64,000 nucleotides of DNA, taken from positions 52,799,357-52,863,356 of the forward strand of contig CP154954.1 of the NCBI GenBank assembly GCA_039621445.1, in the 5' to 3' direction. Source of the DNA: Euglena gracilis. Its lineage: Eukaryota; Euglenida; Euglenophyceae; Euglenales. The notes under the pieces were generated by a model. The model made no database searches. It was not told the DNA's origin and saw nothing but the letters and a program-made list of their open reading frames with translations. The position numbers and the translations under genes were made by a program. This document shows positions 1 to 11,419 of the stretch, in pieces. Each line of letters starts with the position of its first letter. Position 1 is the first letter of the stretch.

Positions 1-544
1 CTTTTTTGAGCGTTTGGAAATGTGGAATGCAAGTAGATTTGGGTGGAAAGCAAGATGGTTTTGCAATGTGGGAAGTGGGCAATTTCCAGGTAAGTCAACT
101 GGCCGAGTTCATTTTCGGTTCATTGTTGGGGGGGTCGGGATCCCCTGACCAAATGGGGGGGTCAACTGGATTATGTATCCTTGGTGTATCCTTGGTGTCT
201 GGGGCTCCGGCTTTACACCCGAACTGGCGTCTGAGACAACGGTTTGGGCGGAGAATTTCCCGCCCAAACCGGCGCCCCAGATGCCGGTTCGGGCGTGAAG
301 CTGGTGGCTGGGGACCCAAAATAAAAAGGCGCAAAAAGTGTCCAAGATGGTTTGTGGACAGGTGGTAATCATATCTGAGCAATTTTTGGGGGGTCTTCGG
401 CCAGAAATTGGTGAAGTTGGTTTTTTGTGCAATGATTTCCTTTTGCAAATTTTGTTGAAATAAGGATAACACAGAGCATGCTGAAAATCTTAGGCCATCT
501 GGTGAAAGCCCTTGAGAAGAGATTTCAATGGGGCAACATGGCAG

Positions 545-690
545 GTGAAAAGTGGAATTTGGAATTTGCGAACGGGGTCGGAACTTGCGATCGCCGATTT
601 TCAGAGCGCTGTGCAGTGTGGTTGAATTCTTTAGGAACCAAGCGAAAGGCCTTGCGGAGAGCTTTCAATCGATGTGCTACATGGCACCTG
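545..690. repeat. Dispersed repeat (GATCGCCGATTTTCAGAGCG family)
   Basis: Shares GATCGC, CAGAGCGCTGTGCAG and GAATTC words with the stretch at 14690-15005 and, more weakly, with 63560-63830, where the order is inverted. The family is too diverged for me to set borders or class. Confidence 0.35.
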
Positions 691-2742
691 AACTGTGGGA
701 TTTGGCAAATTAATACCACCTTCACCCAAACCAGCCGTCAGAACGCCAGTTCGGGGAGGAAACCTCAATGGCATCTTGAAAATGTCACAAGTTTTCTTCC
801 ACTGAAGTGGTGGAAAGTGTCAAAAAACTTTGGTTCAGCCCAGCTGCGCGAGGCGACCCAACTTTATTTTCACACCAGCCCAGGAGGGAGGGTCTGCTGG
901 TGGACAAAGGTGCTGGCTGGCTGGACTTCCCCCTCGGGGGCAGGGTCCACTCCAGCGTGATATGTGGGTCTGCCCCCCCCCCTTTGTCTGGCCGACCAGC
1001 CTCCCAGGACCTCCAACTGGGGATGGGACAATAAGGGTACAAATTGAAAAGCGAGGCAAACGTCAGTGACCTAAAATGCATGCCCTATCCAACCGTGCTT
1101 TGTGTTTTTCCCAACTGCTCGTGTTCCCCGAGTTAAAACCATTTTCCGGCCGATTTTGGCCCATTTGGGGGGGTCTGTTTTAGAATTGATGATCCCAAAA
1201 TCAAAGGATATGTCCAGCAACCCAAAATGAAGTGGTGTCTAGCCGTTTTTAAATGAACTGTTTTCGAATAAGTCATATAAGTCATAATATGGTTTGATTT
1301 TTTAAACATGTACTTCAGCATCCTTGAGGCCCTTGGAATGCCTGCCGGGTTGCGAGCTGCCATGCTGTTGGGCGGGTCACCTGGTCACTGGTCTGTCCAG
1401 TGCATGACACCATCCGGCAAACAAAGTGCTTTGGAGGCTAGGCGCGCCATTTGCCAAAAGACATCCCCCCGCCGCAGCGTGCGACATGCCCCCCCTTCCC
1501 CCCTCTGCCTGGGGGGGGGGTCACAAAAAAAATTGACCTCCTCAAAATGACCCGAAACAATCGGCATTTTCCACCCTTCTTTTTTACTTGAAAAATTGAC
1601 GTCCCGTCCCGAAAACAGAACAAAAAAATAATTTATCTTGTATTTTTTCCAAAAAAATGGCCGAAATTTGACCCGCGACGCGTGCGCCACCCCGGCTAGA
1701 CCCCCCTTAAAACGGTGCACGCCGTGGTGCACCCCCCTCTGCCTGGTTTCCCTGGCACTGAACAAATCCTGGTTCCCTTCCTGGTTCCCTTTATTTTTCC
1801 CTCAAAGCCTCCAAAACACATGCTTTTGAGAGACTTTCGGCAGGGGTGGATGGAGGCAGAGGTATATAGAACATCAACCTCTATGACATAAACCTCTGCA
1901 TCGACTTCAACCTCTATCTAACCTCTATTTTACTCTGAACAAGGCCAAACCTAGCCAAATCAAGCGAAAAATACTTGAATCTCATGTGCGAAGACATCCC
2001 TGCGGCCCTAAAGTGTTATTCATGGGGCTTATCGGGCATTTGAGTCATAAAGACTCGGAGGCTTACAAAATTTTTTAACATTCAAACCTTGAAACATCAT
2101 AGTCAAAAGGGATCCTCGTCCACCACGGCTTTCTATATTGAGAACTGTGTCCCAGACGCCGGTTTGGGCAGGAAGCCAGTGCCTGGGATGCCGGTTTGGG
2201 CTGATCAGCGTCCCTGGCACCGGCTTCACGCCCGAACCAGCGTCTGGGACACAGTTTTTGAAACCGTTTCTAGTGGGCCGACTTCACACCCGAACTGGCA
2301 TCTGAGGAATCACAGCCAATTTCGCCCCAAATACGCATGTTTGGGACACTTTTGGGCGACTTTAGTCTGAATTGCTCGCCGATCAAAATTGGTAGATTTC
2401 GCACGTCTGATGCCATGGTGCCCATCAATCAAAAGCGCTTCTGAAGAGCTTTTGACAGATGGTCACAGAATTTTACCACAATGCACACAGCGCATATTTT
2501 CAGCGATGGTATGTTCCAGAATTTGACATATTTGTGACTTCATAGAGTGGTAAATCAGCAATCTTTTGATGGACCTGGTGGTGGCATTTTTTTTAAATGT
2601 CTTTGAAATTATCTGCACACTCATACATAGCTGAAAATGCAAAACCTCCATCTCGACCTCTGCCTCTGCTTCTGCCTCTACCTCTGGACCTCTATCCAGC
2701 CCTGCTTTCGGCTCTTCCCCCTTTCCCAAAAGGACCGCACAC

Positions 2743-2916
2743 CTGATTTGCCCACTGAATATCTGCGACAGCACGGTGGTGCTCAGGATGAGGCCCTGCA
2801 CCCCCTTCAAGTTGTACACGGGCACAATGGCAGTAGCCAGCACCGGGTACAGCTGGATGTCGGGGTAGTCGTCGTAATCTGACTGATTCAGGGCACCGAT
2901 TGGGGTCACAAGAACT
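2743..2916 (-). CDS. PBP-domain gene, duplicate copy: exon 2
   Basis: Identical in reading frame to exon 2 of the main gene at 18106-18279. It encodes the hinge strand of a PstS-like fold, with the motif TAIVPVYNLKG and the following LSQIFSGQI. The donor is AG|GTGTGC. The acceptor is inferred as AGAG|A from phase, and alternatives lie a few bases upstream. The next exon would lie left of the window. Over-long open reading to 3023 is intron read-through. Confidence 0.75.
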
Positions 2917-5854
2917 CTCTCTGTTTCTAATTGTCGAACGTTCCATCTAAAACAATGGCTAACGTTGCTTTCAAACCCAGATAAATACAGAAGCACGTTG
3001 CTACAAAAAAAAAAAAAATGCAAGAATCAAATGGGAACAAAAGATTGCACTATTTGTGCATTATTTGCACTGCAAATAATTGAAAGGTGCAAAATATGTG
3101 CAGAAAACTGCGGAAATTAAGGGAAATTGCTTATGTTGCAAGTTTTAGTTTCATATTCTCAAAGACGTCATCCTGGCCCCTCACAACTTTCAAAAAGATT
3201 GAATTTTCTGCTCATTTTGGACTGGACTGTGCCCAAAATTTTTCCGAGGCAGCCGACATTTTCAATAAAAAAAAATTCAGGTTATTCAACAAGCAACATT
3301 GCCAAACTGCCCAAAATTTTTGAGCAGGGTTGTATATAGGAGACCTAACGTATACGTTGACCGCCTAAACCTAAACCTATGCCTGTATCACCTACCTTCA
3401 CCCCCCCCCTTTGATGAGGTTTTTTTTTTGCCTGTCTCATTGTCCCTCCCCCTTTTTTTCTGATTGGACCTCCGGGGAGCAGGTCGGTAGGATGGGGGGC
3501 AATTGGGGGGATCAAGGACCCCTTCCCCCTAATTTTTGACCTGTGCAATATTGTGCATAGTTGGATTTTTTGTAACTTTTGCTTGTGTGGCAGAAAGACC
3601 GAGTATTGGACAAGATCAGGTGGGGGACAGTAAACCCCCCTCCCAAATAATAAACCCCCCCAAATAATAAAACTGCCCCAAATGATGACCCGCCTGAGCA
3701 CCGACTTCGGACTGTGAAGGCATAGGGGAAAAAAAAAACAGGGGAAAAGCAGCATAAATGTTGCAAAAAAAATCGCAACACTGGATGAAATTGGTGCAGA
3801 AATTATGCCAAAAAAGCACAATTTTTTAATGTTTTAAAAATGTCCAAACACACCAAAAAAAGTGACCATTGGAACCTGTGGAGGGGTTTTTGGGCGTAGT
3901 TTTGACTTCAAAAAGTTTGCCCAAATAATAAACCCATTGGCGCGATTTTCCGCCCGTAGCCCAGACTCTAGCTCGGAAAAAAATTGTTCCAATTGATTTC
4001 AGGGTGTTTTGAGGGGGGGTTGGAAAATTCTTTTTTGAGCAGCGGGGGGGGGGTGGTGGCACTACTGAGCAGACACATGGGGCACCGTTGTTAAAATTGT
4101 GGATCGGGACTGCGGCTTCAAGCCTGGGGTGTGCCACGTGTTGGAAAATTTTTTCCCGGGGAGGCGGCGCAGCATTTGGTGGAAGGTTGACTTCTCTCAT
4201 CGGCCCTTTGCCACCCGAAGGGCACAAAGAACAAGGTATTAAGTGACCTCCCCCAGAGGGGTGGGGCTCAGACCCCCTCCCCTTGTTCAAAAAAAAAAAC
4301 AGCACACAGCGTCAGAAAATTTCTGGTTCTTGATAAAGGCCTAAAAATTGTGTTTTTTCTCACTTTTTTTAAAAAAAATCGGCCAAGGCAGAAACCAAAA
4401 TTTTCACCTTTTGCGGTGCAAAGCGCCAGGGAGTTTGTTTCTGGGGGGTCCCGGACCCCTCTGAAGGCAGGGGGGGTCCGAGGGTCCCCACCCCCGAACT
4501 TTTACCAGGCATCACAAAAAGAGTTAAAATCTACCTCTATCCCTCTGCCTCTATGGTAATACAGGCATACAGGTGTAAGTATAGAATTTCTCACCTCCTA
4601 CATCTCCTACATCTCCCACATGTCTTGCAACCAAAGGTATTGAAGGCGCATGGCATTGGACAGTATTTGACATGTCAGGGCTGGATACGGCCACAAAGGC
4701 ACAAAGGGCTCACTTTCCAAAGGCACCACCAAGGGTACGCAATCGGGGTTTTTTTTTGGAAGACCGAGGGGGTCCCCCCCACACCCCCCCCCCCTCTGGG
4801 GGGTCCCGGGGGGTCCCACTCACTTTTCCCGAAAATGGCCAAAAGATCACGAAAAATGCTTTTTTTAAAAAAGCACCCTTTTCAAAAAAATTTGGTGCCT
4901 TCGGCGCCGAAGAGTATATCCCCCCCTGGGGCCCTCCCCCCGGGGGTCCAAGACTAAAAACAGACCCCTGTACGCAATCCGGTTGACATCATTTTTTGGA
5001 TGCCCTGATTCATTTGGCTTTTTTGACATCTAAGCACATTTTTCTTCTTATTTGTGTTCCCACCCAACTCCCACACATCCAACTCCCACCCACCCAACGA
5101 TTTTTATTCCAAGTCGAAATGTTCCAAAGAAAACCAAAAGATCGTGACAAATAACCAAACAACGCACACTCGAGAAAACACCTGTGGGATGTGAGCGTGC
5201 CTATTTTGGTCCATCAAAACCATTTGCTGAACGGTCCAAGTGGTCAAAGCCATGACTTTTAAGCGTGGCAAAAGGCATTATAGATTTTTAAGGCTGTCAA
5301 AACAAAGCCAAATGCTTCCACCCTAGCACCTGATCATGTTGAAGGAGGCTTGAAGAGGTGTTTCTTTGAAAATCATTTCATGTCTGTCTTCTCATAGCTT
5401 TCAAATCGCTGAAAAAGCAAACGGGTCTTGGCCCATAAAAATTCCCAAAGAAAGCCCCCCTGGGGGATTTGGTTTTGCCGCCCAAACAAACCCCCTCCCT
5501 GGCGCGGAGCCAGACGCTGGAGTCATGCAGGAAAAAGTTAAAAAAAAAAAGGTGGATGCAACATTTTTTCGCTGGCACATTTTTGCGAATAATAGGGGTA
5601 CACAATGAAAATTTGGCGTAAAATTCGTATTTGGTCACAATTGAAAGCCGCCGAAGGTCATAGAGACCAACCGAGAAAATTTGATTTTCACCCCCAAATA
5701 TAAAGTCCCTAAAGCCCCCCCTGAGGGTCTTGAAATCCCGTCCAAATATGAAGCCGGGGGGGGGGGCTTTATATTGGGGGGGGGGGTAGAGGTGGAGGTG
5801 ACCTCTACCTCTACCTCTACCTCTGTCCCTCAATCTCCATCCAGCCCTGGATAC

Positions 5855-6141
5855 ATCTGGCAAAGAGATCTTTTGAACGAAGAGGCAAAGTCCAAGCTGT
5901 TTGGTGCCCGGGTGTCCGATGGGTCGCACTCGGTAATTGCAGACTCGATGCGGCAAACGCCGGCTTGGGATTCGCTAGGGTAGTATTGCAACTCCACAGT
6001 GGGGTTGGTGAAGCGGTACGCAAACTGAGCATCGGCGAATAGCTGGGCCGGGAGGGCTGTGCCGGCGCCAACGATGGCGCCTCCCCAAGCACCTCGTGAG
6101 AAGCAGAGGGAAAAAAGGGCAATTAGATGGTGCATTTGCAT
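5855..6141 (-). CDS. PBP-domain gene, duplicate copy: exon 1 with signal peptide
   Basis: Starts at ATG 6141 (a second ATG at 6135). Residues 1-19 form a hydrophobic leader (MQMHHLIALFSLCFSRGAWG), followed by IVGAGTALPAQLF, the N-terminal phosphate-loop signature of PstS-type binding proteins (GAGASFPAP in bacteria). A cysteine pair and SDTRAPNSLDF follow. The frame continues upstream to 6225, but the leader makes the inner ATG the better start. The donor is inferred as AT|GTATCC. The three substitutions relative to 21219-21505 are silent. Confidence 0.72.
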
Positions 6142-6538
6142 GATGTGGAGCAAAAACAAACAAACAAAATTCTGCAAAACAAAAGAACCAAAATCTGGGG
6201 GATTGTGCAAAGCGGACTTTGTCATCTAGTCCCCCCCGCGGGGCTTGGGCTCTTTTGTTATTTGAGGGGGGGGGGGGGCGGGGAGGCAGCGCCCCCTCCC
6301 CCCTTAGTTACCCACAAAAACAACTTAGTTCTGTTTTCGGCGAGGGGGGGGGCTTAAAAGTTCAGAAGGGGGGGTATTGCGGGAAAATGGCGGCCCGACC
6401 ACCACAGGTCGGTCGACCACCACCACAGGTCGGCACGACCATGGTCGGCCCGACCACCACGACGGCGACCACCGGAAATACGCACGGAGCCTCAAGACGT
6501 GCAAGGGTTTTAAGGGAGGTGAAATTAGCATTTTCTCA

Positions 6539-6551
6539 NNNNNNNNNNNNN
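6539..6551. other. Assembly gap (run of N)
   Basis: Thirteen N bases. The duplication ends at its left edge, and the sequence to its right (6552 on) does not match what follows copy 2 at 21894. True gap length and content are unknown. Confidence 0.99.
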
Positions 6552-7084
6552 ACAATTGCGAAAACGGACCGTTTTTTGAAAGTCGTAATATGGCACACAG
6601 GGCCTGACCTCCACAACGTCACCCCCGGCAGTTGCAGTTGCCATGCTAGTGATATGGCGGTCTTCCGAATCTGCATTTTCACATTTTTCAAAATTTTTAA
6701 TAATAACTCACCCCCCAATAATGCACTCTCAATAATATCATTCCCCAAATAATATCCCCCCCCCCTGAGGGTGGACTTCGGCCGCCCAAATAATACCCCA
6801 CCCCCAATTTTCATGGACCGTCATAGAGAAAAACTGAGTTTTCATGGGAGATGGAACCATATTTTTCATGAATTCTAACATGTTCCGTCATGTCAGTCAT
6901 TAAAGTCATTAAAATGCGTAAGGTATGTCAGGTCGGACATTCCTTAAGCAATGGTATGCTTCGCACCAACTGAGAGGGAAAAGGTTGTTTTTTTTACAGG
7001 TACTCACTCAGCCCCTGGGGTGGGGGCCCAACCATGGGGATGCCTCAGTGGGACAGAGGCAAACACAGCCTCCCCTCCCTGCTC
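6552..7084. other. Non-coding stretch right of the gap
   Basis: Contains a poly-C element with spacer words AATAATA and a CTTCGG hairpin (about 6700-6805). No exon was recognised. It should hold the next part of the PBP gene if that gene continued downstream, but I see nothing that fits. Confidence 0.5.
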
Positions 7085-7361
7085 AGGTCTGGATGTCGCC
7101 CTCCAGGATGCGGACCAGGGTGGGCACGTCCAGCACGAGGTCGTACTGGCTGACCACGACGAGGGCCACCCCCGCGAACAGCAGCGTCGCCGCCCCGCTG
7201 GCCGGCGCCAGGCCCGGCTGCCGCACCGCCACGAACTGGTTGGCCCCCAGCGCCGCGGCCACCGCGTCCGACGTGTTGAGCGCGGCGGACGTGTACCCGA
7301 ACGGCGGCAGGGGCCACGGGCGGAGGTGGGTTGGGGGGGGGGCAAATATGGGGTTTGGCCT
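7085..7361 (-). CDS. PBP-domain gene, exon 11 (start of second PBP domain, partial)
   Basis: GC-rich exon. The acceptor GCATAG|AGG is in phase 0 with exon 10. After a proline-rich linker it encodes AALNTSDAVAAALGANQFVA and LLFAGVALVVVSQYDL, ending in ILEGDIQT. This corresponds to the middle of a PBP domain and parallels exon 2, which also ends just before a Trp-Asp motif. The frame meets TGA at 7085-7083. If the exon ends after the T at 7085, with an intron starting GAGCAGG, a following GG would complete the expected Trp codon. That donor is not canonical, so the 3' end is uncertain. The next exon is not found; only about 900 bases remain before the duplicated exon 1, and the gap lies between them. 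Confidence 0.72.
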
Positions 7362-7713
7362 CTATGCATGTCAGCTGGTGGCCTGCACGTTGAAACGTTA
7401 GCTAGCGGACACTGACGGACCAGGTTCAACATCGGTGAGAGAACAGCCAGAAAGTTGCATTGATTGAAAAAAAAATCCAGTGCAGATTCATTGCAGTTCA
7501 TAGTGTGTATCAAAATCCCGAAAAAGCATTTTTTTTGCACAGTTTAAACTCTGGGAATGCTAATTTCAGAGTCAAAAAACCTCTGAAAATTGATTTCTTT
7601 GATGACTCCCTGCCGAAACGTTTGCCTTCAGATCTGCTGGTGGTTTTGCCATCAGGTCTGCTGATCTGCAAGGTCCTGTTTCTCTAAGAAACAGTGTGGC
7701 CCCTGGGGGACAC

Positions 7714-7871
7714 CTGGGGCAGCTCGATGGTGTACACGGCCGCCAACTGCCGCAGGACTTGCCCCACACTGGCCTGCCCGGCGGCCATCACTTGGAACGA
7801 CTGCTTCGCCTGGAAGACCGGCTGGCTGTTGCATGTCACGTCGGTGATGAGCCGGTGCCGCGGTGCCCCTC
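7714..7871 (-). CDS. PBP-domain gene, exon 10 (inter-domain, start of domain 2)
   Basis: Encodes RLITDVTCNSQPVF, then AGQASVGQVLRQLAAVYT, which resembles the N-terminal G-x-G-x-S stretch of a second PBP domain. The donor is CAG|GTGTCC (phase 0). Acceptors GAAG|GA at 7871 or GGAG|GG at 7868 both fit the phase left by exon 9. High GC and lack of stops support coding in this frame; the open frame in another register (to 7909) is a shadow. Confidence 0.72.
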
Positions 7872-8773
7872 CTTCGCCAATCTGTGCCGGCCAAAAAAAA
7901 CACACACACATAAACATTCGGTTATCCACCGTTTCAGGATGATGAACGGCTGGGGACCTTGGCAGCGAGGATTTCACATGTACATCTGGGTACGTTTTCT
8001 GAACAGTATCAAATTCCTTCCTGCGCCAAAGAATGAACAAAATCATGTTCCTCTGTTGGCACGCAATGGATTTGTAGTGTCATGGTTGCACATAACAGCT
8101 TGAGGCAGTTGCCCACTCGAGGTAAAATTGCCCCCCAGGAAGTTGGCACCGCCCACATGATCTGGCGCCTGCCCTAAAAAAAAATCCCCTCTGAAAAAAA
8201 CTTTGGCCCACCAAACCTCAAAATTTAGCCCCAATGCTTGTTATTGTGAGGCTGAAATTGTCAGATCGGGATCGGGAAATACATTGTCATTCATGGGCCA
8301 AAATTTTGGGTTTGGGGCCAAGAATCCTGGGCCAAAATTGCTGCCAATTAGCTGTAAGACGATGGGAACCATGAACCCATGAAATACAAAATTTACATCG
8401 GACTAGGACTTTCTCTGAAATGAATTCAGATAATTCTTGCCAATTTTTTATAAAAATATGTATCTGAACATCCGACTTTTTAGTCTGTGCCAGAAGGAGA
8501 TGTACGTCAGGCCGTGGCAGTCGCTCATCATCACTGGTGGTATTTTTTATATTGCCGTGACTGCTGGCGACTGACTGTGAAATTTGTCTGTATGAATTTT
8601 TTGCTGGTTTTCCTTCTGTTATCACCCCCCCCCCCAATGGTAGCATGAGCCTTGTATCGGTGCATCCTCTGTCGCCGCTGAAGGCGGCACCAACGCCCCA
8701 AAGAAAATGGAAACACTGTGCAGAATCGGGAAAAGTCAAATGGTTCCTGAGGCTCTCCAGCAGTGGCACCCAC
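7872..8773 (-). other. Intron 9 of the PBP gene
   Basis: Bounded by ATGA|GTGGGT and GAAG|GA. AT-rich middle with a short poly-C tract near 8625. Open frames on either strand show no family resemblance. Confidence 0.5.
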
Positions 8774-8832
8774 TCATCACAAGGTTCCGGACCACTTCGG
8801 CGGGGCGGGCAAAATAGTGGGCCTCGGCGATG
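8774..8832 (-). CDS. PBP-domain gene, exon 9 (end of first PBP domain)
   Basis: Short exon of 59 nt, too small to stand out as an open frame. The acceptor GACAG|C completes the AG left by exon 8 to a serine codon, and the donor is ATGA|GTGGGT. It encodes SIAEAHYFARPAEVVRNLVM, matching the C-terminal helix of a PBP domain, where a Pro-x-x-Val-x motif is usual. Called mainly from phase agreement on both sides and position. Confidence 0.6.
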
Positions 8833-9133
8833 CTGTCGACCGGGACTCAGGGGGCAGCTGGGACATTATCAAAGCATAGGAAAACGAACCCTAAAGAGCT
8901 GAGTTTATTGATTTCATTTCAATTCGTTTTGTGTTGGACATACATGAAGTGATGCCCAACCAAAGTTAGTGGGTCATTGAGAAAGGAGGGAAGAGCAATA
9001 TCTTTAACCTCCAAAGAGAATCAATACCCACAATTCACCAATCAAAATCTGATCATCTTTTTTGCAAATTTGTGGTGTGAAAATGACTCGGAATTGCTTG
9101 CAATTTATCTGAACTCAAAGGTGCGGTGGACAC

Positions 9134-9247
9134 CTCCCCTGGAAAGCAAGGTTTGCCAATGGCAGCCAGCTCCTGGGTACCGTTGCTGTGAGAAACCAGT
9201 GCCAGAATGCCACAGTTCTGCTGACGTCGTCGCATGTGGCCCCGGCC
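9134..9247 (-). CDS. PBP-domain gene, exon 8
   Basis: Encodes ATCDDVSRTVAFWHWFLT followed by LPLANLAFQG, the C-terminal lobe helix of PstS-like proteins (bacterial form: FLKWALTEGQ then LGYAPLP). The donor AG|GTGTCC is in phase with exon 9. The acceptor inferred here is TTCGAG|G, paired with a GA donor in exon 7. A canonical alternative is acceptor AAAG|CTG near 9265 joined to a GT inside exon 7, which would add LFCMASR. Confidence 0.7.
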
Positions 9248-9534
9248 CTCGAAGCCATGCAGAACAGCTTTGAGCAAACCCAAATCAACTTACACATTGC
9301 ATACATTTGTCTTTCAATCTTGTATGCTCTGAACCATTGGCATCTTCATCCACAGCACATCATCAGAGTTTCGACGACAGGAACATAAATAATAAACAAA
9401 CAAACAAACAAACAAACAAAAAAAAAATAAAGCAATAAATGAATAAATAAATAAATAAATAAATAAGCAATAAAGCAACCTGGTGGGTAGCTGCAGGGTA
9501 AAGAGCAGTCGGGCTCTGCTGTCGGTGCTTGCTC
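9248..9534 (-). other. Inferred GA-AG intron (intron 7)
   Basis: Begins GAGCAAG and ends TTCGAG|G, with GAG at both borders as in intron 4. Contains the CAAA/ATAA microsatellite at 9396-9470. A GT-AG alternative within exon 7 exists but would delete the LRKSTL segment. Confidence 0.45.
9396..9470. repeat. CAAA / ATAA microsatellite
   Basis: Runs of CAAA followed by ATAA and an imperfect end. Lies in intron 7. The leucine/phenylalanine-rich open frames across it are artefacts. Confidence 0.9.
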
Positions 9535-9664
9535 AGGGTGGATTTTCGCAAGACAACAAAGACGTACGTCACGATGGGCCATGCATTGTCGCCTCGGGCA
9601 TTGCTCAGATCAGCATAAAGCCAACCGAACACATCCTTTTGTGGGATGCAAGGAGGTAAATACC
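9535..9664 (-). CDS. PBP-domain gene, exon 7
   Basis: Encodes FGWLYADLSN and AWPIVTYVFVVLR, the characteristic W/Y-P-I-x-x-Y strand of PBP domains that precedes the C-terminal helix. The acceptor TTAAG|GG matches phase 1 of exon 6. The 3' boundary CCCT|GAGCAAG is non-canonical; it keeps the frame into exon 8 and retains the R-x-x-x-L motif before the conserved cysteine. Confidence 0.7.
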
Positions 9665-11223
9665 CTTAAAGCAACTGCAACATGCAGTTAAAAAAAAAGC
9701 AGGGAAAGGCAGGGAAAGGCTGGTTTGGACTGGGAAGTAAAACACCACACGATTCTTTGCATTGACTTGGACTGCCATTTTTCCAATCAAAGATAAAATT
9801 GTTCCAAAATCCTTGGCATTTCCCCTTGAGTTTCATTTCTGCCAAAAAGTTTTAGAACGAATTTTCTAGTGGTTTTTTCTAAGGATTTTCAAGGCGTTTT
9901 GGCCAGGATTTTTAATGTTTTCTTAAGGTTTAAAGTTTAAGGTGAGGAAAAAACTGCATGGTTTTTTGTCCAAGATACTTCGAATTTGCATGGAACTCAA
10001 CACACCTTAACCCCCATGGCCGAATTTCAAGCAAAACGGAAGAAGATCTTGGCAAAAACAAGCCAACTACGGATGATTTCTGGCATCGAGGCTTTTTTTA
10101 GGACCCGGGGGGGTCCGGACCCCCCGGGGGCCCGCTGTGTGCACTGTGGCTGTTTCTCTGGTGAATTTGATACCTTCTTCTGGTCTGGCGCTGTTTTTCG
10201 CCTCTGGTCCTTTTGTCTCTGTGCATGGAGGTCGCCGGAGCCTGGCGGGACTTGCCTTGTTCACTGCGCTCGGGGCTTGGGGGACCCACTTTTGGGGTCA
10301 ATTTTGGGGTCCAGAAAAATTGTCGCTTTGCACCGAAAATAGAACAAAACCCCGCCTCCAGCGGGGTACCCACTCAGCCCGTCCCCCAACCCCCCAGGAG
10401 GGGGGGGGGGGGGGCCCGGTTGGGGCCCCCCCCCCCACACACCCCCCCCCCCCAAGTCACGAAACAAAAAAAAAATATCTGGCTGAAACGTTGACAACCT
10501 ATAACTTAAAAAAAAGTTCCCATTCTTATTTTCAACCTGGATCGACGTTGGTTCGATGCCTGGATGGCTCTTTGATCGCCATTGGAAAATAAACGCCTTA
10601 AAATTTTCAAAAGTTTTAAAATGCCTGAAACCCCCAAAAAACCTCAAAAAACTCATTCAAAAACTATAAAAAAATTTGAAATCTTTCGCCTTAAAAATGC
10701 AATTCCTGTGGACGACCCCTCCTCAGGTGGGAGAGGTCACTTCCGCTCTTCTGGAAACCAGCCAGTCACAATTTTTTTTGAAAATCCATTCAGTCACTAC
10801 TTCCTGGGACAGGAGAAAATGCCCACAAAATGGCCAAAAATTTTTCTGGTGCTGCAGGCGCCAGGTCACCTCAGTGGCCTTTTGCCGATCCTCTCGGGGG
10901 GGGGGGGGGTGGCCAAAGCCCAGTCACTGAAAAAAACAGTCACTCTCGGGGGGCGGGTCAGTGAGGAGGTGATTTTATGCCCAGACCCGGAGGAGCCCGG
11001 CCCAGACCTACCCGCGCCTCCTGGAGGAGTCTTCCGGATTAAAAAGAAGCCAGAATGAATTCTCAAAGAAATGGACTTGGTGTTGGCCTTACGTCACCTT
11101 GTTTATCTTGAACACCAGAGAAAACGAGCAGTGGAAAGGATGCCCCCCCAAAGACTCAGGTCATTCTCGTTAGGATCATTTGTTGAGCCAAAGACAAAAG
11201 GATGTGCAAGTGAGACGGTACAC
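9665..11223 (-). other. Intron 6, with poly-C/G elements
   Basis: Carries poly-G/poly-C blocks at 10100-10130, 10385-10455 and 10895-10915 and short repeats typical of the region. No exon of the PBP gene is needed between exons 6 and 7 because their phases agree. Confidence 0.5.
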
Positions 11224-11419
11224 CCTGGGTCTTGTTATAATTGCCATTATTGCCATAGCCATTGTTGCTGTTGCCATTGTTGCCATAGCCATTGTTGCTG
11301 TTGCCATTGTTGCCATTGCCATTGTTGTTCGACCCAGATCCAGATCCACTTCTTCGGTTTCCAAAATTGGAACCAGTCTCCAGCACGGCGAAGGTGGTTG
11401 AATCCATGGCATGCCAATG
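11224..11419 (-). CDS. PBP-domain gene, exon 6, with Asn/Gly repeat insert
   Basis: Begins HWHAMDSTTFAVLETGSNFG, which fits the PstS stretch after the SIGY helix. It then carries a low-complexity insert built on NNGYGNNGNS, encoded by a roughly 30-nt DNA repeat at 11240-11325. The acceptor GGAG|CAT is phase 0 with exon 5, and the donor CAGG|GTGTAC is phase 1 into exon 7. The repeat is probably a length-variable surface loop (inference). Confidence 0.68.

Larger units (their letters stand above)
1..6538. repeat. Large direct duplication, copy 1
   Basis: Position 1 matches 15379, and the two stretches stay alignable, with scattered substitutions and short indels, up to base 6538, where an assembly gap begins. 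This copy carries exons 1 and 2 of a PBP-domain gene (5855-6141 and 2743-2916, minus strand). The remainder is intron or flanking DNA: Gly/Pro-coding pseudo-palindromes on the motif GCCGGTTTGGGC (about 205-310 and 2150-2310), poly-C/G tracts, an AAATAATAA-spaced poly-C element near 3620-3680, a CTTCGG hairpin with poly-G near 4790-4960, and a GAGGT minisatellite near 5787-5835. I see no other gene in it. Because the homology stops at the gap, it may be an alternative haplotype placed in tandem rather than a true duplication. Confidence 0.95.

Noticed and set aside
7045-7317. Gly/Arg/Ala-rich minus-strand frame of 90 codons
   Set aside because: Frame-shadow of PBP exon 11; only the other register gives PBP motifs.
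10550-10575. tRNA T-arm-like GGTTCGATGCC
   Set aside because: No acceptor stem or anticodon arm can be folded around it.
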